From: Neorhizobium vignae
GTDB lineage: Bacteria; Pseudomonadota; Alphaproteobacteria; Rhizobiales; Rhizobiaceae
Direction: 5' to 3'
Assembly (NCBI RefSeq): GCF_000732195.1
Contig: NZ_JNNU01000002.1
Span: forward strand, 186,001-250,000
DNA: 64,000 nucleotides
Part shown: positions 1 to 8,677 of the stretch, piece by piece
How the letters are laid out: the number at the start of each line of letters is the position of its first letter
How positions within the stretch are numbered: the stretch's first letter is position 1
Notes under the pieces: model-generated
What the model was told of the DNA's origin: nothing
The model's database searches: none
The model's input: the letters and a program-made list of their open reading frames with translations, nothing else
Position numbers and translations under genes: made by a program

Positions 1-111
1 AGAAAGTCACAAATGTCGCAAATGCACCCCATTGTCCGCCGCGAATGCGCGCGCTTGCCTCGGCGCAGCATATATTGATAATGGCGGGAACCAAAAAAAC
101 GGGAGCAGCCC

Positions 112-1068
112 ATGCGCATGACTACCTCACTGAAGACCACGCTCGCCGCCGCCGTATCGATCCTTGCGATCGCCGGCACCGCATCCGCCGCCGAACCGGA
201 AGCCTGCAAGACCGTCCGGATCTCGGATGTCGGCTGGACGGACCTCGCCTCGACCAACGCATCATTCATTCTGGTCCTCGAAGCGCTCGGCTACAAGGCC
301 GACGTCAAGACCCTCGGCGTTCCGGTTACCTATTCTTCCATGAAGAACAAGGATATCGACATCTTCCTCGGGAACTGGATGCCGGCCCAGCAAGGCGCAA
401 TCCAGCCCTATCTCGACGACAAGTCGATCGAGAGCATCGCCGTCAACCTTGAAGGCGCCAAGTACACGCTCGGCACCAATGCCGCCGGCGCCAAGCTCGG
501 CATCAAGGACTTCAAGGACATCGCCACCCATAAGAAGGAACTCGACGGCAAGGTTTACGGCATCGAGCCGGGCAACGAAGGCAACGGCATGATCGTGTCG
601 CTGATCGAAGCCAATACCTTCGGCCTCAAGGGCTTCGAAGTTGTCGAATCCTCCGAGCAGGGCATGCTGACCCAGGTCACCCGCGCGGACAAGGAAGGCA
701 AGCCGATCGTCTTCCTCGCCTGGGCGCCGCATCCGATGAACGTCGCCCATCAGATCACCTATCTCGCCGGCGGCGACGCCACCGTCTTCGGTCCGAACTA
801 CGGCGGCGCGACGGTCTATACCGTGGCCCGCGGCGGTTACACCGCTCAATGCCCGAACGTCGGAAAACTCCTCAAGAACGTGAAGTTCTCGCTCGACATG
901 GAAAACACCATCATGGGCAAGATCCTCAACGACGGCGAGGACGCCGACGACGCTGCCAAGGTTTGGCTGAAGGCCAACCCGAAGGTCATCGAGCCCTGGG
1001 TTGCCGGCGTCACCACCTATGACGGCAAGGACGGCCTCGCCGCCGTCAAGAAGGCACTCGGTCTCTAA
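112..1068 (+). CDS. choX: Choline ABC transporter, periplasmic binding protein ChoX
   Basis: Periplasmic receptor of a high-affinity choline importer. Residues 1-26 form a signal peptide ending in an AxA cleavage site. The mature part is an OpuAC-type binding fold. The four aromatic residues known to cage the choline trimethylammonium group in Sinorhizobium meliloti ChoX (W43, W90, Y119, W205) are all present one position lower: W42, W89, Y118 and W204. A Cys near the mature N terminus (C32) and a second one further on fit the known disulfide. At 318 aa the length matches the family. A GGGAGC ribosome site precedes the ATG. It is followed by choW and choV in the same direction, so a choXWV operon is likely. 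The bet genes that often process choline are not in the window. Confidence 0.95.
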   Translation: MRMTTSLKTTLAAAVSILAIAGTASAAEPEACKTVRISDVGWTDLASTNASFILVLEALGYKADVKTLGVPVTYSSMKNKDIDIFLGNWMPAQQGAIQPYLDDKSIESIAVNLEGAKYTLGTNAAGAKLGIKDFKDIATHKKELDGKVYGIEPGNEGNGMIVSLIEANTFGLKGFEVVESSEQGMLTQVTRADKEGKPIVFLAWAPHPMNVAHQITYLAGGDATVFGPNYGGATVYTVARGGYTAQCPNVGKLLKNVKFSLDMENTIMGKILNDGEDADDAAKVWLKANPKVIEPWVAGVTTYDGKDGLAAVKKALGL

Positions 1069-1131
1069 CAGTCCTGAAAATGTTTCCGGGGCGGCGGATC
1101 GCCTGCCCCGGAGCCCGCCCTTTCTCTCCCT

Positions 1132-1992
1132 ATGGACGGCAGTTTTCTCGTGGATTGGATCGCAGATCATCGAATACCTATAGGTTCCTGGGCGAAGGCG
1201 GTCGTTGACTGGTTGACGGCGAATGCCGACTGGTTCTTCGACTGGCTTTCTTCCGTTCTCCTTGGAGTGATCAACGGCCTTTTGTGGTGTCTTGCGACGC
1301 CGCATCCGCTGTTCGTCATGGCCGCCATGGCAGGGCTTTCCTGGTGGCTGCGCCGTTCCCTCGTATTGGCGGCCTTCACCTTCTGCGGCCTGCTCCTGAT
1401 CTTCAACCAGGGCTACTGGAAGGAAACCACCGAAACCCTGGCGCTGGTGCTCGCCTCGACCGCGGTCAGCATGCTGGTCGGCGTGCCGCTCGGCATCGCC
1501 GCTGCCCGCCGGCAATGGTTTTACGAAGCCATGCGGCCGGTCCTCGACCTGATGCAGACGCTGCCGAGCTTCGTCTATCTCATCCCCGCGCTGATCCTCT
1601 TCGGCCTCGGCATGGTTCCAGGCCTGATCGCCACCGTCATCTTCGCGATCCCGGCACCGATCCGCCTCACCCGACTCGGCATCGTCTCGACCCCGAGTTC
1701 GCTACGGGAAGCGGCCGTCGCCTTCGGCGCCACCCCGTCGCAGATCCTGCGCAAGGTGGAACTGCCCTTTGCCATGCCGCAGATCATGGCCGGCCTCACC
1801 CAGACGATCATGCTGTCGCTCTCCATGGTCGTCATCGCGGCGCTGGTCGGCGCCAACGGCCTCGGCGTGCCGGTGCTGCGCGCACTGAATACCGTCAACG
1901 TGGCGCGCGGCTTCGATTCCGGACTCTGCATCGTCATCCTGGCGATCATCCTCGACCGCATGTTCCGCACATCGACGGGAGACGGCCAATGA
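1132..1992 (+). CDS. choW: Choline ABC transporter, permease ChoW
   Basis: Inner-membrane permease of the choline importer, 286 aa. Hydrophobic segments run through most of the protein. The BPD-transp-1 region starts around residue 100, and the cytoplasmic EAA-type loop is visible around residues 185-205 (REAAVAFGATPSQILRKVEL). The N-terminal half carries an extra hydrophobic region, as in ProW/OpuAB-type permeases. It starts 63 bases after choX and its TGA overlaps the ATG of choV (ATGA), which points to translational coupling. It is expected to work as a dimer with two ChoV subunits. Confidence 0.93.
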   Translation: MDGSFLVDWIADHRIPIGSWAKAVVDWLTANADWFFDWLSSVLLGVINGLLWCLATPHPLFVMAAMAGLSWWLRRSLVLAAFTFCGLLLIFNQGYWKETTETLALVLASTAVSMLVGVPLGIAAARRQWFYEAMRPVLDLMQTLPSFVYLIPALILFGLGMVPGLIATVIFAIPAPIRLTRLGIVSTPSSLREAAVAFGATPSQILRKVELPFAMPQIMAGLTQTIMLSLSMVVIAALVGANGLGVPVLRALNTVNVARGFDSGLCIVILAIILDRMFRTSTGDGQ

Positions 1993-3044
1993 GTGACTGC
2001 GTAGTCTTCGACAATGTCGACATCGTCTTCGGCGACAAGCCGGAACGGGCGCTGGCGATGGTCGACCAGGGCAAGACCCGCGACGAGATCAGTGCCGCGA
2101 CCGGCATCGTCATGGGTGTCGCCAACGCCTCGCTCACCATCCACGAGGGCGAAATCCTCGTGCTGATGGGTCTGTCCGGCTCGGGCAAGTCGACGCTGCT
2201 GCGCGCCGTCAACGGGCTCGCCCCCGTCGTGCGCGGCAATGTCAGCGTCGCAACCCCCTCAGGTCCGGTCGATCCCTACAAGTCGAGCCCGAAAGTGTTG
2301 CGCGACCTGCGCATGCACACCGTCTCGATGGTCTTCCAGCAGTTCGGCCTTCTGCCCTGGCGCACGGTCGCGGAAAATGTCGGCTTCGGCCTGGAGCTTG
2401 CCGGCGTTCCGGATGCGGAGCGTGCCAAGCAGGTCAACGAACAGCTCGAACTGGTTAACCTGACCAAATGGGCCGGCCGCAAGGTCGGCGAGCTCTCCGG
2501 CGGCATGCAGCAGCGCGTCGGCCTTGCCCGCGCCTTTGCCACCGGCGCGCCGATCCTGCTCATGGACGAACCCTTCTCGGCGCTAGATCCGCTGATCAGA
2601 ACCCGGCTGCAGGACGAGCTGCTCGAATTCCAGCGGCGGCTGAAGAAGACCATCCTCTTCGTCAGCCACGATCTCGACGAAGCCTTCCGGATCGGCAACC
2701 GAATCGCCATCATGGAGGGCGGGCACATCATCCAGTGCGGCACGCCGCAGGAGATCGTCCGTGCGCCTGCCGACCAGTATGTCGCCGATTTCGTGCAGCA
2801 CCTCAACCCGATCAGCATGCTGACCGCCGGCGACGTGATGCGGACCGGGGTAAGCGCTGTGGCAGGCGCCACGGCCGTCTCCGCCACCGCGCTGCCGACG
2901 ACGCCGCTCGTCGACATCCTAGATGCGCTGTCGCGTCAGCCGGGCGCCATCGGGGTGGTCGACAACGGCACGATCATCGGCAGCATTTCCTCCGACGACG
3001 TGATTGCCGGCCTGACCCGCCATCGCCGCCGCGACGCCCAATAA
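1989..3044 (+). CDS. choV: Choline ABC transporter, ATP-binding protein ChoV
   Basis: ATPase of the choline importer, 351 aa. Walker A is GLSGSGKST (residues 61-69); the ABC signature LSGGMQQR and the Walker B/D-loop ILLMDEPFSALD follow. A region of about 80 residues after the ATPase core resembles the degenerate CBS region of ProV/OpuAA proteins, which senses ionic strength in relatives. The open frame extends upstream to 1284 through choW, but the start at 1989 is favoured because it gives the usual N terminus and an ATGA overlap with choW. Confidence 0.94.
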   Translation: MSDCVVFDNVDIVFGDKPERALAMVDQGKTRDEISAATGIVMGVANASLTIHEGEILVLMGLSGSGKSTLLRAVNGLAPVVRGNVSVATPSGPVDPYKSSPKVLRDLRMHTVSMVFQQFGLLPWRTVAENVGFGLELAGVPDAERAKQVNEQLELVNLTKWAGRKVGELSGGMQQRVGLARAFATGAPILLMDEPFSALDPLIRTRLQDELLEFQRRLKKTILFVSHDLDEAFRIGNRIAIMEGGHIIQCGTPQEIVRAPADQYVADFVQHLNPISMLTAGDVMRTGVSAVAGATAVSATALPTTPLVDILDALSRQPGAIGVVDNGTIIGSISSDDVIAGLTRHRRRDAQ

Positions 3045-3140
3045 GCGGAGCTGCAAAGTCACCTTTCGTTTCGCCGCGCCGGATGCTATGCCGACGCCGA
3101 ATGCGGCCGCCCCGCGGCGGACGAACAGGAGATCGACGAA

Positions 3141-3890
3141 TTGGCCGACGACCAGCAGACCGACAAGCCGCAGGTGCTGCGCGATACGGATGACGAAGCC
3201 CGCCGGCTCGCCCGCACGCTGGTGCGCGGCGCGCGTTACATGGCGCTGGCGGTCCTCGATCCGGAGACCGGTTTCCCCTCCGCCAGCCGCGCGCTCACCG
3301 GCACCGATGTCGACGGCGTGCCGGTCATCCTCGTCTCAAGCCTCTCCGGCCATACGAAAGGCCTGGTTGCCGATCCGCGCTGCTCGCTTCTGGCCGGCGA
3401 GCCAGGCAAGGGCGATCCGCTCGCCCATCCCCGGATCACCGTCCAGTGTCTCGCAGAGGGTGTCATTCGCGATACGCCCGAACATGGGCGCGTGCGCCAG
3501 CGTTTTCTGGATCGCCATCCTAAGGCTGCATTGTATGCAGATTTCGATGATTTCCGGTTTTTCCGAATCACTCCGCAGGCAGCGTCCTTGAACGGAGGAT
3601 TCGGCCGTGCATACATGCTGACCGGATCGGACCTGGTGATTCCCGAACCGGGGACGACAGCGGAATGGTTGGACCTGCAACAAAAGTTAAAAAATATGTC
3701 GGAGCAAGCGAAAAAAATTGCCGCTCGTCTCGGCACGGAAAACGGGAAAAACTGGCGCTTCGGAGGGGTTGACCGGGCGGGAATCGACCTTATCGCGGGA
3801 GATTTTCAACTCAGGCACGAATTTGACTTCCTTGCGGAGTCTCCCCATGCCGTTCTTGATTATGTTTTTGATATCGCTAACATACGATAA
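3141..3890 (+). CDS. HugZ-like pyridoxamine-phosphate-oxidase-fold protein
   Basis: A split-barrel FMN-binding-fold protein of the HugZ/HutZ group (heme utilisation or flavin reductase-like), 249 aa. Residues 14-160 match the family closely: an LARTLVRGARYMALAVLD start, a region around GEPGKGDPLAHPR, and ASLNGGFGRAYML near residue 150. The last 80 residues look like a decayed DUF2470 domain. The fold ending is present (WRFGGVDRAGIDLIAGDF) but the usual HMNxDH stretch is replaced by a Lys-rich run (LKNMSEQAKK). The start is TTG, preceded by AGGAG with about 9 bases of spacing. The 3' third is visibly AT-richer than its neighbours. The substrate is unknown, and heme degradation cannot be assumed without the C-terminal histidine. 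Confidence 0.75.
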   Translation: MADDQQTDKPQVLRDTDDEARRLARTLVRGARYMALAVLDPETGFPSASRALTGTDVDGVPVILVSSLSGHTKGLVADPRCSLLAGEPGKGDPLAHPRITVQCLAEGVIRDTPEHGRVRQRFLDRHPKAALYADFDDFRFFRITPQAASLNGGFGRAYMLTGSDLVIPEPGTTAEWLDLQQKLKNMSEQAKKIAARLGTENGKNWRFGGVDRAGIDLIAGDFQLRHEFDFLAESPHAVLDYVFDIANIR

Positions 3891-4014
3891 CTGGTTACCT
3901 GAAATTTAGGGATATACAATCCCTTTTGCTCCTTGATAATTTTCACCCATAGGACGATGGGCCGAATTTTGGAGCGGGGGGACCGCTTTGGAATACGATG
4001 GGAATTTAAGACAT

Positions 4015-4335
4015 ATGGATACGATGGCACTTTCTGAGCATTCCAACGCAGCCGCAGGCCTGCTGTCCGCCATGGCCAACCCGAAACGGTTGATGATCCT
4101 GTGCTGCCTGGTGAAGGGCGAAGTCGCCGTAGGCGCGCTTGCGTCGCAGGTGGGCCTCAGCCAATCGGCACTGTCCCAGCACCTTTCCAAGCTGCGGGCC
4201 CAGAAGCTGGTGAAGACTCGCCGCGATGCGCAGACCATCTATTACTCCAGCTCGTCGGAATCGGTGATCAAGGTCCTCGAGACCTTGGAAGAAATCTACT
4301 GCGCGCCGGTGCAGAAGAAATCAGCAGCCGCGTGA
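4015..4335 (+). CDS. nolR: NolR-like ArsR/SmtB-family transcriptional repressor
   Basis: Small winged-helix regulator, 106 aa from the ATG at 4015; an in-frame TTG at 3988 would add 9 residues. The core (LLSAMANPKRLMIL, then VGLSQSALSQHLSKLRAQKLV and RRDAQTIYYSSSSES) closely resembles rhizobial NolR, the dimeric ArsR-type repressor that controls nod genes and a wider regulon in Sinorhizobium and Rhizobium. No metal-binding cysteine box (ELCVCDL type) is seen, which agrees with NolR rather than a metal sensor. It stands alone, with a 124-base AT-rich upstream region and a likely terminator downstream. The family call is firm. True orthology to nolR is inferred from residues remembered, not from an alignment. 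Confidence 0.8.
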   Translation: MDTMALSEHSNAAAGLLSAMANPKRLMILCCLVKGEVAVGALASQVGLSQSALSQHLSKLRAQKLVKTRRDAQTIYYSSSSESVIKVLETLEEIYCAPVQKKSAAA

Positions 4336-4369
4336 GAATGACAGCGCTGACATGACGTCACGCTGCTCT

Positions 4370-4409
4370 GCCCCAGCCCCCGCCATGACGGTCGGGGACT
4401 GGGGCGTTT
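4370..4409 (+). terminator. Probable rho-independent terminator after the nolR-like gene
   Basis: GCCCCAG (4370-4376) pairs with CTGGGGC (4399-4405). The stem continues inward with CCCC (4377-4380) against GGGG (4394-4397) around one bulged base. A short GTTTC follows, so the U-tract is weak. It lies between the convergent nolR-like gene and the response regulator gene and may serve both strands. Confidence 0.5.
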
Positions 4410-4473
4410 CCATGCCCGGCCGACACGGCCGGTTATCGAGCCTGCAAGCGCAAGGTCCAGGCATTTTCATGTG

Positions 4474-4854
4474 TCAGTGCCTGGCCATCTGATGCAGCGT
4501 GGCGGTCACTTTCTGCCAATCGTAGGGTTTGGAAAAGAACACGCTGCGCTCGGGCAGATCGCCCTCGTCCAGCCGGACCTGCCCTGACACGATGATGATC
4601 TCGATCGGCGGCCAGCGGTCGCGCACGGCAGCCGCCAGCTTCATGCCGTTCATGCTGCCCGGCATGTCGATATCGGTAAAGACGATGCGGATATCGGTGC
4701 GGGTTTCAAGGATCGTCACCGCCTCGTCGGCATCAGCCGCCTCCACCGCCTCGAACCCCGCGTCTTCCACGAGGTCCATTGCCATCATGCGCAAAAGGGG
4801 TTCGTCCTCGACCACGAGGACTACCTGTCTTTTTGGCGGTGCGGATTGTCCCAT
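4474..4854 (-). CDS. Single-domain response regulator
   Basis: CheY-like receiver protein of 126 aa with no output domain. It shows the acidic pair (VVEDEP, about residues 15-20), the phospho-acceptor Asp in FTDIDMPG, and the conserved Lys in FFSKPYDW. Its start lies 4 bases after the stop of the HWE histidine kinase upstream, so the two are co-transcribed and are almost certainly a cognate pair. In Rhizobiales such stand-alone receivers beside HWE kinases act as phosphate sinks or through protein contacts, as in the general stress response. No partner beyond the kinase is visible here. Confidence 0.88.
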   Translation of the reverse strand: MGQSAPPKRQVVLVVEDEPLLRMMAMDLVEDAGFEAVEAADADEAVTILETRTDIRIVFTDIDMPGSMNGMKLAAAVRDRWPPIEIIIVSGQVRLDEGDLPERSVFFSKPYDWQKVTATLHQMARH

Positions 4855-4858
4855 CCGG

Positions 4859-6835
4859 TCAGTTTGCCTGTGCTAGCTGAAGGAGCACAGCTGTCATCTC
4901 AGCGCTGAACCCCGGATGATCATAACTAACGAGGACACCGCCGGTTCCGATCAACCCCATCCGAATGAGCTTGGAACCGAAACCCTTGCGCTCCGGCTCG
5001 CGCGGGAGCGGGCCGCCGGTCTCCCGCCAGGAAAGGTGAAAGATCGCGCCGTCTCCGGTGCCTTCGATGCGCCAATCTATCGCCACCCGCCCTGTATCGT
5101 TGGAGAGCGCCCCGTATTTCACCGCATTTGTCGTCAGCTCGTGCAGGAGCAGGGAAAGCGAAAGCGAGCCTTTCGGCCCGAACCGCACGTTCGGACCCTG
5201 TGCGTCGATCCGGTCACGCACGCCGATCCCGTTCATCGTCCGGTCGACGACTGCGTAGACCGAGGCGCTGGTCCAGTTCTGCTCGAACAGGATGTCGTGG
5301 GCGGTGCTGAGCGCATGCAGGCGCTTTTCGAAGGCCTCCACGAGACCCCGCTCCGCCACCGGCCTGAGCGTCTGGGTGGCGATCGCCTGCACCATCGATA
5401 GCGTATTCTTCAGGCGATGGCTCATTTCCCTGTTGAGCATCTGCTGCTCCAGCTCGGCCTGAACCCGCGACATTGCGATCTGGATGCGATTGCCGAAGCT
5501 GCGGACGAAGGAAATTTCCTCCTCGACCCAGGGATAAGGCTGGTCGTGATGGATGAAGGCGACGAGCCTGAAGCGCCCGAGGTCGAAGATCGGCACGTTG
5601 ACGAGCACGCGGATGCCAAGCGCAAGAAGCGCTGGCGCATGGTCGCGGGTACGTGGGTCGGTGGCGACATCGGCGATGACCACGGCCTCGCCGCGCTTCA
5701 GGTCGTCGACGAACGACCCGTAGTCCCGGAAGTGGTGCAGCCCGGCAATGCTCTTGATGCCGGGCGCGCACCATTCGGGCGGCACCGACACCGTCTCGTC
5801 CGCTGCGTTGACGATGCCGAAACCGGCCCGCGTCGCATCGAGCGCCTTGGCCATCAGGTCTCCGGCAGCGATCGCCATCGATTCCATGTCGCTGAGGTCG
5901 CGCAGCCTGTCGCCGACATCGAGCAGGGCCTGCACCCGGGCGGCCTCCCGTTTGGCAGCGGTCACGTCCCTGACCGTGCCCATCATCTTGACCGGCCGCC
6001 CCGCCTCGTCATGGCGGAAGCTGGCATTGCGCGCGATCCAGCGCACGCCGTATCCCGGCACGCGAATGCGATATTCGACGTCGAGCGGCGCATCCCCCTG
6101 CTGCCGAGACGCATCGTCGGACTGCAGGCCCTTGTCCTGCGGCAGCACCATGTCCTCGAAGACCCGCGCCGGATAGGTCTCGGCGATGGGCACGTGGAAG
6201 ATCCGGCAGAACTCCCGCGAGACCCGCATCATCGAGGTGGCGATATCGATTTCGAACGTGCCGATCCTTCCCGCCTCCTGGGCCGCCAGGCTGGCATTGA
6301 CGCTGGAGCGGATATTGGCGCTAATGGTCTTCTGGCGCCGGAACAGGTCGTCCTTGCGCTGCGAGATGCGCCGCATTTCGAGAAGCGCGACGACCTGCCG
6401 GGCGAGCGCCTGCAGCGCCGCCTTCTGCCCCTCGTCGAGCCCCTGCGGCCGCGGCTGGACATCGATGACGCAGAGAGTGCCGATCACCACCCCATCCGGC
6501 GTGATCAGCGGCGCGCCGGCATAGAAGCGGATATGCGGTTCGCCGGTGACCAGCGTATTGGTGCGGGTGCGCTGGTCGAGCTGCAGGTCGGGGATGACCA
6601 GCACCTCGGAACTGCCAAGCGCATGGGCGCAGACAGACTGCTCTATCGGCGTATCGCATGCCTCGAACCCGACACGCGCCTTGAACCACTGCCGGTCCCT
6701 CTCGACGAGGCTGACGAGCGCCACGGGCGTGCTGCAGAGCGTGGAGGCGACGAGCACGATATCGTCGAACTCAGGCTCCGGCTCGGTGTCCATGATATTG
6801 TAGGCGTCGAGCGCTTCCAGTCGCTCGATATGCAT
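4859..6835 (-). CDS. HWE-family sensor histidine kinase (GAF-PAS-GAF-HWE)
   Basis: Soluble sensor kinase of about 658 aa. Domains in order are an N-terminal GAF domain (about 15-160, with the RQWFKARVG and SVCAHAL motifs typical of this class), a PAS/PAC domain (about 185-300), a second GAF-like domain (about 310-440), and an HWE catalytic core. The phospho-acceptor His is in NREMSHRLKNTLS (near residue 473), the N box is HELTTNAVKYG, and the WRE motif that names the family is in FHLSWRETGG. No membrane segment is seen. The open frame extends upstream to a TTG at 6934. The ATG at 6835 was chosen because family members begin close to the ERLEALDAYNIMDT segment, but no clear ribosome site decides between them. 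It is co-transcribed with the receiver gene downstream. Confidence 0.88.
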   Translation of the reverse strand: MHIERLEALDAYNIMDTEPEPEFDDIVLVASTLCSTPVALVSLVERDRQWFKARVGFEACDTPIEQSVCAHALGSSEVLVIPDLQLDQRTRTNTLVTGEPHIRFYAGAPLITPDGVVIGTLCVIDVQPRPQGLDEGQKAALQALARQVVALLEMRRISQRKDDLFRRQKTISANIRSSVNASLAAQEAGRIGTFEIDIATSMMRVSREFCRIFHVPIAETYPARVFEDMVLPQDKGLQSDDASRQQGDAPLDVEYRIRVPGYGVRWIARNASFRHDEAGRPVKMMGTVRDVTAAKREAARVQALLDVGDRLRDLSDMESMAIAAGDLMAKALDATRAGFGIVNAADETVSVPPEWCAPGIKSIAGLHHFRDYGSFVDDLKRGEAVVIADVATDPRTRDHAPALLALGIRVLVNVPIFDLGRFRLVAFIHHDQPYPWVEEEISFVRSFGNRIQIAMSRVQAELEQQMLNREMSHRLKNTLSMVQAIATQTLRPVAERGLVEAFEKRLHALSTAHDILFEQNWTSASVYAVVDRTMNGIGVRDRIDAQGPNVRFGPKGSLSLSLLLHELTTNAVKYGALSNDTGRVAIDWRIEGTGDGAIFHLSWRETGGPLPREPERKGFGSKLIRMGLIGTGGVLVSYDHPGFSAEMTAVLLQLAQAN

Positions 6836-7202
6836 GTCTTCGTTGGGATCGGGATCAGCCAATGAGAAGTCTCGGAATTGAAGTTTAAGGCGATATTGGC
6901 AGCTTTCGCCAAAAGACCAGAGAGAGGCAATCAAATTTCACGCCGGTGGAAACCGCGTTGAAATCTTGAGCCTTTGTTGGAATTCCGAAGGCCTGGGCCG
7001 CCGGCTGCCGCACAAGCGCCCTGACCTCAAGACTGGTCCGGACCGTTTTTGCCCGGACGCGGAGATTCGAGACGGCCCTCGCTCCGAAGGCGGTTGACGC
7101 CCCCAATCCCGCTGATAATTTGACCATGCAGTCAAAACTTGGTGCAATGACGCCGACCGGGAAATGGCCACCCGAAGAAACCGAATGGCCATGGAGAATG
7201 TC
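6836..7202. promoter_or_regulatory. Divergent promoter region with a RutR-like palindrome
   Basis: Region between the HWE kinase and the transaminase. TTTGAC (7118-7123) and GTCAAA (7130-7135) form a perfect inverted repeat around CATGCA. The core TTGACCATGCAGTCAA matches the RutR consensus TTGACCAnnTGGTCAA at all but two of its 14 fixed positions. RutR is the uracil/thymine-responsive TetR-type regulator of pyrimidine catabolism. The site lies about 70 bases before the transaminase start, a fit position for an operator. That the regulator is RutR is inference. The rest of the region shows nothing else clear. Confidence 0.45.
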
Positions 7203-8531
7203 ATGTCCAACCGCCTGAATACTACGCCCAACGACCTGCGGGCGTTCTGGATGCCGTTTACGGCAAACCGCCAGTTCAAGCAGGAACCCCGCCTTTTCGT
7301 CGCCGCCAAGGATATGCATTACACGACCCATGACGGCCGCCAGGTGCTCGATGCCACCGCGGGCCTCTGGTGCGTCAATGCCGGCCACTGCCGTCCGAAG
7401 ATTACCGAGGCAATCCGCGAACAGGCTGGCGAACTGGATTATGCGCCGGCTTTCCAGCTGGGCCATCCGAAAGCGTTCGAACTCGCCAACCGCCTCGTCG
7501 ATATCGCCCCCGAGGGGATGAACCACGTCCTCTACACCAATTCCGGCTCGGAATCGGTCGAGACCGCGCTGAAGGTGGCGCTCGCCTACCACCGCGTGAA
7601 GGGCAACGGCTCGCGCTTCCGCCTGATCGGCCGCGAGCGCGGTTATCACGGCGTCAATTTCGGCGGCATCTCGGTCGGCGGCATCGTCTCCAACCGCAAG
7701 ATGTTCGGCACGCTTTTGACCGGCGTCGACCACCTGCCGCACACCCACCTGCCGGGCAAGAACGCCTTCACCAAGGGCGAGCCGGAGCATGGCGGCGATC
7801 TTGCCACCGAGCTTGAGCGCATCGTCACCCTGCATGACGCCTCGACCGTCGCTGCCGTCATCGTCGAGCCGGTCGCCGGTTCCACCGGCGTGCTCATCCC
7901 GCCGAAGGGCTATCTGCAGAAGCTGCGCGAGATCTGCACCAAGCACGGCATCCTGTTGATCTTCGACGAAGTCATCACCGGTTTCGGCCGCCTGGGCGCC
8001 CCGTTCGCGGCCCAGTATTTCGACGTCAAGCCGGACATCATCACCACCGCCAAGGGCCTCACCAACGGCGTGATCCCGATGGGCGCCGTCTTCGTCACCT
8101 CCGAGATCCACGACGCCTTCATGACCGGTCCGGAGCACATGATCGAGTTCATGCACGGCTATACCTATTCCGGCAACCCGATCGCCTCGGCTGCCGGCCT
8201 GGCGACGCTGGAAACCTACAAGGAAGAAGGCCTGTTCGACCGCGCCCGCGACATCGCCCCCTATTGGGAGGAAGGCCTGCATTCGCTCAAAGACCTGCCT
8301 AATGTCATCGACATCAGAAACCTCGGCCTGATCGGCGCCATCGAACTCGACCCGATCGCCGGCGAACCCACCAAGCGCGCCTTCACGGCCTTCCTGAAGG
8401 CCTACGAAAACGGCCTCCTGATCCGTACCACCGGCGACACCATCGCCATGTCCCCGCCGCTGATCGTCGAAAAGCACCATATCGACGAGATCTTCGGGAA
8501 ATTGCGCGAGATTTTGACGAGCAATATCTGA
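7203..8531 (+). CDS. Beta-alanine:pyruvate transaminase (omega-amino acid aminotransferase)
   Basis: Class III PLP-dependent aminotransferase, 442 aa, likely EC 2.6.1.18: beta-alanine + pyruvate to malonate semialdehyde + L-alanine. The N terminus (NDLRAFWMPFTANRQFK) and the cofactor region are typical of the omega-APT group. GSESVETALKVA binds the PLP phosphate, IFDEVITGFGR holds the Asp contacting the pyridine nitrogen, and TTAKGLTNG carries the Schiff-base Lys. The frame is open from 7164. The ATG at 7203 was chosen for a GGAG ribosome site six bases upstream. It is monocistronic, with a strong terminator behind it. Beta-alanine is an end product of reductive uracil degradation, which fits the RutR-like site upstream. 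A related omega-transaminase activity cannot be excluded. Confidence 0.88.
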   Translation: MSNRLNTTPNDLRAFWMPFTANRQFKQEPRLFVAAKDMHYTTHDGRQVLDATAGLWCVNAGHCRPKITEAIREQAGELDYAPAFQLGHPKAFELANRLVDIAPEGMNHVLYTNSGSESVETALKVALAYHRVKGNGSRFRLIGRERGYHGVNFGGISVGGIVSNRKMFGTLLTGVDHLPHTHLPGKNAFTKGEPEHGGDLATELERIVTLHDASTVAAVIVEPVAGSTGVLIPPKGYLQKLREICTKHGILLIFDEVITGFGRLGAPFAAQYFDVKPDIITTAKGLTNGVIPMGAVFVTSEIHDAFMTGPEHMIEFMHGYTYSGNPIASAAGLATLETYKEEGLFDRARDIAPYWEEGLHSLKDLPNVIDIRNLGLIGAIELDPIAGEPTKRAFTAFLKAYENGLLIRTTGDTIAMSPPLIVEKHHIDEIFGKLREILTSNI

Positions 8532-8550
8532 CGGCTTTGCCTCAGCACGG

Positions 8551-8579
8551 AAAAGGCGGCCTCAACGGCCGCCTTTTTT
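8551..8579 (+). terminator. Rho-independent terminator after the transaminase gene
   Basis: AAAAGGCGGCC (8551-8561), a TCAAC loop, and GGCCGCCTTTT (8567-8577) form an 11-bp stem running into a T6 tract. Confidence 0.9.
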
Positions 8580-8677
8580 GTCTTCCTCATTCCTGTGCTT
8601 GTCCCAGAAATGAGGAGTGAGAGGTTGCCACACCGCCACCCGCCGGAACCCAGCGGATGGCAATATCGACCAGAGCC

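Noticed and set aside
262..1515. 417-codon ORF on the minus strand over choX and choW
   Set aside because: GC-rich third positions keep the antisense frame open. It has no family similarity, and choX/choW are certain.
1284..1988. Upstream extension of choV through choW
   Set aside because: It reads choW in another frame. The start at 1989 gives the known ChoV N terminus and an ATGA overlap.
5417..6865. 482-codon plus-strand ORF over the HWE kinase
   Set aside because: Antisense shadow, rich in Arg, His and Asp, of a clear GAF-PAS-HWE kinase.
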